Shown: positions 31,850-41,000 of the stretch, piece after piece
How the letters are laid out: each line of letters opens with the position of its first letter
Numbering within the stretch: position 1 is the stretch's first letter
Assembly: GCA_963932145.1 (NCBI GenBank)
Contig: OZ010574.1
Span: 56,857,857-56,921,856, forward strand
Source: Acanthosepion lycidas
Lineage: Eukaryota > Mollusca > Cephalopoda > Sepiida > Sepiidae
DNA: 64,000 nt
Direction of reading: 5' to 3'
Notes under the pieces: model-generated
Database searches by the model: none
Seen by the model: only the letters and a program-made list of their open reading frames with translations
What the model was told of the DNA's origin: nothing
Translations under genes and position numbers: made by a program

Positions 31850-32560
31850 GTAATTATTTACACTATTCTAACTGGTGTCCTCATCTTCTTTACTATATTC
31901 ACGACGTTTATACGCTCCGGCCTTCTTTAGGTGATTAGAATTTCGAACTGAACCCTTTATTTCGTCCACCGCGGTAGATTGTTCTAGTTCCACGTACCAT
32001 GCCTCTTCCGAATGTCTCAGTACCGGTTTCTCCCTTTAACTCAATTCTTTGGATTATATCACTGGACTCAACCAACACTTTTATACACTGGGCCAGGTGT
32101 CCTTGAAGGCATCAATATATTAATTTATGAAATGCCTCAGTACAAATTTTACCAGAGCTCATATTACAATTTTTTTGTTTTGTTTGTTCTTCTCTATCCC
32201 TCCATGTTATCAGTTCCCTTATTATATTCATTTCTATGCTTGGCCAGCTTCGGAGATTTTTGTGGCATAGTATATGTGCTGATTCCTTAAGTTTTTGTAT
32301 TTTCCAGTGATGTTCTCTGTTATTCCAACCACAGGTGGCGGTGATCTCCTTTTTCCCTTCATATGTGTTCAGCTACACCTGATTTTTCTTTCACCCCTCG
32401 TGTTATCACTTTACGGTGTTCCTGTAGTCTTATCTTAAGGGAACAACCTGTTTCTCCTTAAAAATTTTCAATCACCTGAAGAAGGGTGGAGTATACAACG
32501 GCCGAAACGTCGTGAATATGGCAACGAAGATGAGGACAACAGTACGAACAATGTAAATAT
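31850..32560 (-). pseudogene. Penelope-like element tail: GIY-YIG piece, tRNA-like segment, inverted ends
   Basis: Minus strand from about 32460: a SLKIRLQEHRKVITRG...SGVAEHI segment, then REKGDHRHLW, the middle of a PLE GIY-YIG endonuclease. After several breaks come a GAGCTCTGGTAAAA repeat, a tRNA-like CCTGGCCCAGTGTATAAAAG segment (about 32100), a GTGGAACTAGAACA segment (about 31995) and a degraded CACCTAAAGAAGGCCGG end. The plus strand at 32473-32556 carries another copy of this terminal piece in the opposite orientation (CACCTGAAGAAGG...GGCCGAAACGTCGTG). The relic is therefore flanked by inverted terminal pieces. The reverse transcriptase is absent. Confidence 0.75.
32474..32512 (+). ncRNA. 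Minimal hammerhead-like motif in a PLE end
   Basis: CAC, CTGAAGA, a stem-loop opening AGGGTGG and closing CGGCC, then GAAACGTC and GTG. Helix I would be CAC/GTG. ACGT in place of helix III is self-complementary, so that helix can form only between two RNAs. Such minimal, possibly dimeric hammerheads are described in animal PLEs. Stem II has one mismatch and one extra base. Confidence 0.45.
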
Positions 32561-32561
32561 A

Positions 32562-32641
32562 TTAGCTTGGTGCAAAAATAATTTCGTTTTCTCACATAGT
32601 AACATATGTTATAAAACGAAATTATTTTTGCACCAACCTAA
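32562..32641. mobile_element. 80-bp mariner-type MITE, copy 3
   Basis: TTAGCTTGGTGCAAAAATAA..., flanked by TA and inserted 2 bp after the PLE terminal piece. The arms have a few changes (AATTTCGTTTT, TTATAAAACGAAATT). Confidence 0.9.
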
Positions 32642-33691
32642 TACATATGTTTGTGTGTGTGTATGTGCGTGCGCGTTCATGTGTGTTTAGACTGCATATT
32701 TTAATTCAGATATGATTGGTTAAATAATTTAGACATATCATGTCGACTTATTTTGGTTGTGATCCTTTCAAGTTGACGGATTAATTTCTTGGTAGCCTTA
32801 GAAAATTGATTAAGAAACATGCCAAAATTTTCTTTCAAATAATTTTTTTTTTCCCCAAGTACTTTCGATCTCATCTGAGACCATGTTCAGGCGGTTAAAT
32901 TGTCTGTGAATGTGTAAATGTCGTTCTGTAAATTCAAAACATTTCAACTCTTCGTTTTACGCCGTTATGCAGCGTTCTAGATTTCAAATTCAAAATTCAC
33001 GTGTTTCTTTCTTAGTTTTTTTTTTTTTTTTTTTGGTGTTTTTCCACTCTATAAGGGAGGTAATTTTTTAGTTATTTATATATTTATTTATTATCATTAT
33101 ATCTATATGATGCCCGATCGAACACAGAGATATTAAAACTATAAAACAGCTTTCGAAAAGAGACGCTACACCAACAGTACAACGCTGCAGGAATTTATAT
33201 GGGATCAAAAAGATAGATTCAACAGTTCCTTCATTACTGAAAAATAAACATTATTTAAATAGTTAAACGCGTCCAGTTAAACGCGTCCAGTTAAACGGTG
33301 GCAAGAAGAATGGTTTCTATTTTGAGAAGAAACTGCATATTATAACCTTTCTTTAACAAGACCCGCCTCCTCAAGTAGAAAATCATATTTTCTTAATAAG
33401 TATAGGCACAGAAATAAGTACTTGCTGAGGAACCTGGGAATAGTTTGAATTTTGAAGGCGCTGAGTGTGACTGTTGCCAACTCTAGCTTTAGAGTGGAGT
33501 CGGCGGTGGACGTATTTGGTGTCTACAAATTAGTTTCTGAACAGTTTTGCCATTTGTTCGGGAATTTAAAGATCGATTTTACCTTGAGGCAAACAGTAAT
33601 GCCAAATACTTTGTAAAGACCAGGTTTTTAAAAGATTTTTGAATGTTTTTAACGGAGATTTGAAGCGACGGTCTATATTGGCCTTTATAAA
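32642..33691. other. Unclassified DNA with one short tandem repeat
   Basis: AGTTAAACGCGTCC repeats about 2.5 times at about 33262-33298. A 22-T run lies near 33017-33034. No gene recognised. Confidence 0.45.
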
Positions 33692-33705
33692 TACACACAC
33701 AAATA

Positions 33706-33800
<95 letters not shown>

Positions 33801-33832
33801 GCACACACACACATATATATAAATATATATGA
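33692..33832. repeat. Compound CA/TA microsatellite
   Basis: Short CA run, two long TA tracts separated by AAAC, then CA and TA again. Confidence 0.95.
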
Positions 33833-33921
33833 AGAAATATAGTTTTAAGGTGTGCTATATTTATGCGATAAAGTGCTCATTATCAGAGACAGAGCGTATG
33901 TAAATATAATTTTTTTAAAAA

Positions 33922-34043
33922 GTGAAAATTGAAGTCAATACTGAGAAGCGACAGGCTGTTTCATGCTGGACACAATCGTCAGGCCGCGACTGACGACTGC
34001 GTCTAGCAACAGCCTCCCGCCTCTGAGTGTTGACTTCAATGTT

Positions 34044-34046
<3 letters not shown>
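33922..34046. mobile_element. 125-bp foldback element
   Basis: GTGAAAATTGAAGTCAATAC... (33922-33960) pairs with ...GTTGACTTCAATGTTCAC (34008-34046), about 33 of 39 positions. The interior (GTCAGGCCGCGACTGAC) is also inverted. It ends at a (TA)n tract. Likely a MITE or hairpin repeat of unknown family. Confidence 0.65.

Positions 34047-34047
<1 letters not shown>

Positions 34048-34124
<77 letters not shown>
34048..34124. repeat. (TA)n microsatellite, about 77 bp
   Basis: Lies between the foldback and the 3' end of the next SINE. Confidence 0.95.
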
Positions 34125-34126
<2 letters not shown>

Positions 34127-34474
34127 TAGACTCTCCCATCGTATTTGATGTGTGAGGGTCGAGCAGCTTAGTTCCTAGGAATCGACAGCCCAGAGACCAC
34201 CACATATGATTTGATTATAGAGTGGCGAAGGCTTTGGGCAGAACCAACCACAATTTTAAATGGCCGCAGGTTTTGAATTCAGAGTTGTCCTTCTTCTAGA
34301 CCAGTTGCCATCCAAGGCTATAGAACCCAGTCTGTCTTGCTATTTACCCATATTAGCTGGCGGGAGAAGAAGGGGGTTAATACTTTTCCCAAGGCATGGG
34401 AGTGTAAAGAATTCGACTACAATTCGAACTCGGCTATCCGATTCCTCAATCCGAGCCGCTATCGACTACTTTAC
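34125..34474 (-). mobile_element. tRNA-derived SINE, family 2, with tRNA head
   Basis: Minus strand from 34474: AGTAGTCGATAGCGGCTCGG (A-box side), then GCCGAGTTCGAATTG (B box). The family 2 body follows (TACCCAT/CCCTTCTTCTC, GGATGGCAACTGG, CAAAACCTGCGG, CCTAGGAACTAAGCTGC), and it ends GAGAGTCTACC directly at (TA)n. Confidence 0.8.
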
Positions 34475-34500
34475 ACGCACACACACACACACACACACAT

Positions 34501-34539
<39 letters not shown>

Positions 34540-34540
34540 T

Positions 34541-34587
<47 letters not shown>
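34473..34587. repeat. (CA)n-(TA)n compound microsatellite
   Basis: CA from 34473 to about 34540 with one ATACG interruption, then TA to 34587. Confidence 0.95.
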
Positions 34588-34588
<1 letters not shown>

Positions 34589-34637
34589 CATTTGTGTATT
34601 TGTGTGCCGCACATATGGTGGTGGTGTTCATACTCAG

Positions 34638-34676
34638 CACCTGAAGATTGCGTTGTGCATGAAACTCCAAGTTGTG
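34638..34676 (+). ncRNA. Type I hammerhead ribozyme motif, second type
   Basis: Helix I CAC/GTG (34638-34640 and 34674-34676). Core CTGAAGA (34641-34647). Stem II TGC-GTTGT-GCA with a flanking U.U pair. Core GAAA (34661-34664). Helix III ACT-CCA-AGT. Cleavage base T at 34673. All core positions fit the CUGANGA/GAAA consensus. The U.U pair closing stem II is the same as in the 11798 motif. A degraded copy lies at about 34840-34872 (GACA for GAAA, core shortened). Probably a PLE terminal remnant. Confidence 0.6.
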
Positions 34677-34685
34677 CTAGCGATG

Positions 34686-34689
<4 letters not shown>

Positions 34690-34745
<56 letters not shown>

Positions 34746-34879
34746 AGTGCTGGTGTTCATAAAATAGTGCTCGCTGCAATATAACAGAGCTATAAATTAT
34801 ATATTAATAAATATACATATTTTTTCTCATCACTACTACGACTCGTTGTGCATGACACTCCGAGTTGTCCAACCGACGA

Positions 34880-34947
<68 letters not shown>
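34690..34947. repeat. Two (TA)n tracts, each following a copy of one short sequence
   Basis: TA at 34690-34743 and 34882-34947. Each is preceded by CGTTGTGCATGA...ACTCC...GTTGT and a GAGG end, so the TA tract appears attached to the hammerhead-bearing repeat. Confidence 0.85.
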
Positions 34948-34958
34948 TATTAAGTACA

Positions 34959-35156
34959 AATTAAGATACCATCATCTAAATGATTATTTTCCCCTTTTAA
35001 AATTAAATTGAGATTTTTTTTCAAAGAGTCAATGGGTGATAAATTATTGAAATAAATTGAATTTCCTTTCAATAATAATCCATTGACTCTTTGAAAAGTC
35101 CTCTCAATTTAATTTTACAAGGGGAAAATAATCATTTACATAATGGTATCTTAATT
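34959..35156. mobile_element. 198-bp foldback (MITE-like)
   Basis: The left arm starts AATTAAGATACCATCATCTA and contains TGATTATTTTCCCC. The right arm ends with the inverse (GGGGAAAATAATCA, then GGTATCTTAATT). Arms are about 78 and 90 bp with few mismatches. The loop of about 30 bp is itself partly inverted. No clear target duplication was found. Confidence 0.8.
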
Positions 35157-35282
35157 ACGATTGTATGAAATATATTGCTTGGTTTATTATAAAACCACTA
35201 AGCTCTATGTGTGAATCAGTTTTAATATTTAATATTTTATATTGTGTTAATAGCATACACAGATTATAAGCCAACGAATTAC

Positions 35283-35334
35283 TACCTCTCTCTCTCTCTC
35301 TCTCTCTCACTCTCTCTCTCTCACTCTCTCACTC

Positions 35335-35387
<53 letters not shown>
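35283..35387. repeat. (CT)n-(TA)n compound microsatellite
   Basis: CT with CACT interruptions to 35337, then TA. Confidence 0.95.
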
Positions 35388-35389
<2 letters not shown>

Positions 35390-35683
35390 TGAGAAAGAGG
35401 GAGAGTGAGAGGACATACGAATAAACACTGCATACTAACAGCCAGTTTCACACTTCAATATGATCTTCAGATCAAGGTCCATGGTCTGATGATCGCGTGA
35501 GTAATGAAACTGACAGTTACGATGCAGTGTTGATTCTTATGTCTCCACAATCTAAATCTATAAATACGCTATAAATCTCCGATTTTGATCACTTTTCCCC
35601 TATAAATATAGTAGATCATAAATTCCCCCCAAAATATGGTAAATTATAAATTCGCCTATAAGTATAGTAAATTATTATATTAT

Positions 35684-35783
35684 TAGGTTGGTGCAAAAAT
35701 AATGACGTAATTATGTCGTTTTTTGACGTTAAAAATACGTCAAGAAACGACATTATTACGTCATTATTTTTGCACCAACCTAA
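35684..35783. mobile_element. 100-bp mariner-type MITE, larger subtype, copy 4
   Basis: TTAGGTTGGTGCAAAAATAA then TGACGTAATTATGTCG; the arms are nearly perfect inverses. TA on both sides. The interior differs from the 80-bp copies, which defines a second subtype shared with 50660-50761. It is inserted in the first unit of the 51-bp satellite. Confidence 0.9.
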
Positions 35784-36262
35784 TAAATTGATTGATAAAC
35801 ATTAAATAAATTAATATATAGTAAATTATTATATTAAATTAATTGAAAAACATTAAATAAATTAATATATAGTAAATTATTATATTAAATTAATTGAAAA
35901 ACATTAAATAAATTAATATATAGTAAATTATTATATTAAATTAATTGGAAAACATTAAATAAATTAATATATAGTAAATTATTATATTAAATTAATTGAA
36001 AAACATTAAATAAATTAATATATAGTAAATTATTATATTAAATTAATTGAAAAATATTAAATAAATTAATATATAGTAAATTATTATATTAAATTGATTG
36101 AAAAACATTAAATAAATTAATATATAGTAAATTATTATATTAAATTAATTGAAAAACATTAAATAAATTAATATATAGTAAATTGTTATATTAAATTGAT
36201 TGAAAAACATTAAATAAATTAATATATAGTAAATTATTAAATTAAATTGATTGGAAAACATT
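35784..36262. repeat. 51-bp AT satellite, about nine copies
   Basis: AAACATTAAATAAATTAATA starts at 35797, 35848 and 35899, and so on every 51 bp. Units are nearly identical, with GAAAAAC/GATAAAC/GGAAAAC variants. The first unit is split by the MITE at 35684-35783. Confidence 0.95.
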
Positions 36263-37044
36263 ATTATATTAAATTTATTGGATACATGAACCTATCTACT
36301 ATTGTCATAATCGAAATGCAAGCAAACTCACAGATTTGCGTATTAGTCAACTAGTAATTGCGTAGTAGATTTAAGTTTTAATATTTTCTCGTGAAAAAAA
36401 GAACATAATTACAAAGTTTCTAGAAAATTGCTCGCATCTGATAAGTAAATGGCATTACAGTTCATTTCTGTAAAATAACTAAAATATCTAATTACTTCTA
36501 AGCTGAAAATATGTCCACAATTATTTTAGCTTTTGTTCATTCAAATTTTCATTTAATTGATTTGTTACTGCTTATTTCCAAGTGAACAAAAATCACTTGA
36601 AACATTTCCGACAGTTTCTGTTGGAAACAAAAACTGACATCACGCAACAGTTTATTTACTTACTGTTTCGGTACTTCAATGCCTGACGTCAAAGGCTTTT
36701 GTTTGTTGGTCATTAATATTTACTGAGATATAAATGAATTAATAGAGTGCCTCCGCTCAGGGTGAAGTTTAAAACCTTTCCACCAGCTATATAGACGACG
36801 ATAGATTGAAATCACTAAAATCTACGAGAATTGCTGAGATGAATTTTCTTAGTAAACTAATGCCCTTCATTCACTTATCTCGGAATATATCTTAAAACTG
36901 AAGACAGAACCAGTTCATTTTGTTCAACTAAAGAACGGTATGCCCAATATTTGTGCTGACAGCCGTCTAAAAGTGCGGTGGGAATACCTCGCAATCGTAA
37001 TTTCATTCTTATTGTTATATACAGGTACAGACAGACACATGTAC

Positions 37045-37092
<48 letters not shown>

Positions 37093-37483
37093 GCTAGCCA
37101 ATCATATTCAAAGATACCTGTCTACTATGGTGGCTACTCATTTCCTATTACAGACTCTCGCTCAGGTACATTTGTGTTTGTTCAACACCCAAAGAGCCAA
37201 GCTATGATTTATACTGCAACTATTCTGAGCAGACCTTAGTTACAGTTTCTGGAAGAGAGCGTGTTATCTGGCATAATAAACAATCTGAACAACACCAGCA
37301 CACTCAAGTCCTCAAAACAATCGTTTGGCCTGAAGAGGCGGAATCTGATTGATCCCACGAAATAAATTGTTACCATGGATTTCTAAAGTCTCCGCTATCA
37401 TCATTAATATATTTGTTCTGTCCTTACATTGAGCTCTCTGTAGATTTATATTCTCTTTCGAATTATCCCTATTAATTATCAAA

Positions 37484-37489
<6 letters not shown>
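36263..37489. other. Unclassified DNA with an (ATA)n run and a TA-linked repeat end
   Basis: (ATA)n at 37046-37092. The frame through it (36940-37239) is interrupted by the microsatellite and has no recognised domain. GTCCTTACATTGAGCTCTC at about 37420 belongs to a short repeat end also found near 49880 and 50780, each time beside (TA)n. Confidence 0.45.

Positions 37490-37551
<62 letters not shown>
37490..37551. repeat. (TA)n microsatellite
   Basis: About 30 units, followed by a short CA run. Confidence 0.95.
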
Positions 37552-37561
<10 letters not shown>

Positions 37562-38060
37562 CACATATATATATACATATATATACTTAAATATGCGTTG
37601 TATATACAAGTACACATATTCCTTTCTCTTACCAAAGGCCAGATAAAAGACCAACTAAAACACCAGCCACATATATCGATACTCTCAAAATGGCATATCA
37701 AGGGCAAGTGGCAGAGGAGGAGAGGTGCAATCGGACAGGCGAACGTACACAAGAGTGAGAAAGGAATTTCCTCATTATAACGCCAACACAGGAAAGCAAG
37801 GCCAACCGGACATCTTCTTTATATGCAAATCCTTATAACCCCCAATTTCTATCAAACACTTCTGTTCTTCTCAGATACCCTCTCATTCTATATTCTACAA
37901 TGCTTCCGCTTCTCATTTGTTTACCGTCTTTGCGTCGTTCTTTCTTTTTGATCAAATATTCTCTTTCTTTTTCATGATTTCTACCTTGATTCTTTCTGCT
38001 TTTTCAGGAATTTACCAGTTTGCTTTTTTCTGTCTGCTTTGATTTCGTTTTAGTTTCTAT
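37552..38060. other. Left flank of the 58-bp array
   Basis: Becomes progressively pyrimidine-rich from about 37800 (CTTCTCATTTGTTTACC, TTCTTTCTTTTTGATC). No unit is recognisable before 38061. No gene seen. Confidence 0.4.
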
Positions 38061-41000
38061 CGTCTTCTTTTCTACCCACTCTTTCATTTTGCCTTCGCTT
38101 CCTTATTTTTCTTTCTCTCTTCTTCTTTTCTACCCACTCTTTCATTTTATCTTTACTTCCTTATTTTTCTTTCTCTCTTCTTCTTTTCTACCCACTCTTT
38201 CATTTTATCTATACTTCCTTATTTTTCTTTCTCTCTTCTTCTTTTATACCCACTCTTTCATTTTACCTTTACTCCCTTATTTCTCTTTCTCTCTTCTTCT
38301 TTTATACCCACTCTTTCATTTTGCCTTCGCTTCCTTATTTTTCTTTCTCTCTTCTTCTTTTCTACCCACTCTTTCATTTTGCCTTTACTTCCTTATTTTT
38401 CTTTCTCTCTTCTTCTTTTCTACCCACTCTTTCATTTTACCTTTACTTCCTTATTTTTCTTTCTCTCTTCTTCTTTTATACGCACTCTTTCATTTTACCA
38501 TTATTTCCTTATTTTTCTTTCTCTCTTCTTCTTTTATACCCACTCTTTCATTTTGCCTTCGCTTCCTTATTTTTCTTTCTCTCTTCTTCTTTTCTACCCA
38601 CTCTTTCATTTTATCTATACTTCCTTATTTTTCTTTCTCTCTTCTTCTTTTATACCCACTCTTTCATTTTACCTTTACTCCCTTATTTCTCTTTCTCTCT
38701 TCTTCTTTTATACCCACTCTTTCATTTTGCCTTCGCTTCCTTATTTTTCTTTCTCTCTTCTTCTTTTCTACCCACTCTTTCATTTTGCCTTTACTTCCTT
38801 ATTTTTCTTTCTCTCTTCTTCTTTTCTACCCACTCTTTCATTTTACCTTTACTTCCTTATTTTTCTTTCTCTCTTCTTCTTTTATACGCACTCTTTCATT
38901 TTACCATTATTTCCTTATTTTTCTTTCTCTCTTCTTCTTTTATACCCACTCTTTCATTTTACCTTTACTTCCTTATTTTTCTTTCTCTTTTCTTCTTTTA
39001 TACCCACTCTTTCATTTTGCCTTCGCTTCCTTATTTTTCTTTCTCTCTTCTTCTTTTCTACCCACTCTTTCATTTTGCCTTTACTTCCTTATTTTTCTTT
39101 CTCTCTTCTTCTTTTATACCCACTCTTTCATTTTACCTTTACTTCCTTATTTTTCTTTCTCTCTTCTTCTTTTATACCCACTCTTTCATTTTACCATTAT
39201 TTCCTTATTTTTCTTTCTCTCTTCTTCTTTTCTACCCACTCTTTCATTTTATCTTTACTTCCTTATTTTTCTTTCTCTCTTCTTCTTTTATACCCACTCT
39301 TTCATTTTACCTTTACTTCCTTATTTTTCTTTCTCTCTTCTTCTTTTCTACCCACTCTTTCATTTTACCTTTACTTTCTTATTTTTCTTTCTCTCTTCTT
39401 CTTTTATACCCACTCTTTCATTTTACCTTTACTTCCTTATTTTTCTTTCTCTCTTCTTCTTTTATACCCACTCTTTCATTTTACCATTATTTCCTTATTT
39501 TTCTTTCTCTCTTCTTCTTTTATACCCACTCTTTCATTTTACCATTATTTCCTTATTTTTCTTTCTCTCTTCTTCTTTTAAACCCACTCTTTCATTTTGC
39601 CTTCGCTTCCTTATTTTTCTTTCTCTCTTCTTCTTTTCTACCCACTCTTTCATTTTGCCTTTACTTTCTTATTTTTCTTTCTCTCTTCTTCTTTTATACC
39701 CACTCTTTCATTTTGCCTTCGCTTCCTTATTTTTCTTTCTCTCTTCTTCTTTTCTACCCACTCTTTCATTTTGCCTTTACTTTCTTATTTTTCTTTCTCT
39801 CTTCTTCTTTTATACCCACTCTTTCATTTTACCTTTACTTTCTTATTTTTCTTTCTCTTTTCTTCTTTTATACCCACTCTTTCATTTTGCCTTCGCTTCC
39901 TTATTTTTCTTTCTCTCTTCTTCTTTTATACCCACTCTTTCATTTTACCTTTACTTCCTTATTTTTCTTTCTCTCTTCTTCTTTTATACCCACTCTTTCA
40001 TTTTATCTTTACTTCCTTATTTTTCTTTCTCTCTTCTTCTTTTATACCCACTCGTTCATTTTATCTTTACTTCCTTATTTTTCTTTCTCTCTTCTTCTTT
40101 TATACCCACTCTTTCATTTTATCTTTACTTTCTTATTTTTCTGTCTCTCTTCTTCTTTTATACCCACTCTTTCATTTTACCTTTACTTTCTTATTTTTCT
40201 TTCTCTCTTCTTCTTTTCTACCCACTCTTTCATTTTGCCTTTACTTTCTTATTTTTCTTTCTCTCTTCTTCTTTTATACCCACTCTTTCATTTTGCCTTT
40301 ACTTTCTTATTTTTCTTTCTCTCTTCTTCTTTTATACCCACTCTTTCATTTTGCCTTTACTTTCTTATTTTTCTTTCTCTCTTCTTCTTTTATACCCACT
40401 CTTTCATTTTATCTATACTTCCTTATTTTCTTTCTCTCTTCTTCTTTTATACCCACTCTTTCATTTTACCATTACTCCCTTATTTTTCTGTCTCTCTTCT
40501 TCTTTTATACCCACTCTTTCATTTTGCCTTCGCTTCCTTATTTTTCTTTCTCTCTTCTTCTTTTATACACACTCTTTCATTTTACCTTTACTTTCTTATT
40601 TTTCTTTCTCTCTTCTTCTTTTCTACCCACTCTTTCATTTTGCCTTTACTTTCTTATTTTTCTTTCTCTCTTCTTCTTTTATACCCACTCTTTCATTTTG
40701 CCTTTACTTTCTTATTTTTCTTTCTCTCTTCTTCTTTTATACCCACTCTTTCATTTTATCTATACTTCCTTATTTTCTTTCTCTCTTCTTCTTTTATACC
40801 CACTCTTTCATTTTACCTTTACTCCCTTATTTTTCTGTCTCTCTTCTTCTTTTATACCCACTCTTTCATTTTGCCTTCGCTTCCTTATTTTTCTTTCTCT
40901 CTTCTTCTTTTATACCCACTCTTTCATTTTATCTTTACTTCCTTATTTTTCTTTCTCTCTTCTTCTTTTATACCCACTCTTTCTTTTTGCCTTTACTTTC

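Noticed and set aside
37325-37370. A further hammerhead-like string (CTGAAGA...CGAAAT)
   Set aside because: No paired stem II or helix III could be drawn.
19714-37752. Many Ile-Tyr repeat frames
   Set aside because: They are translations of (TA)n tracts (IYIYIY) with short flanks and have no coding support.
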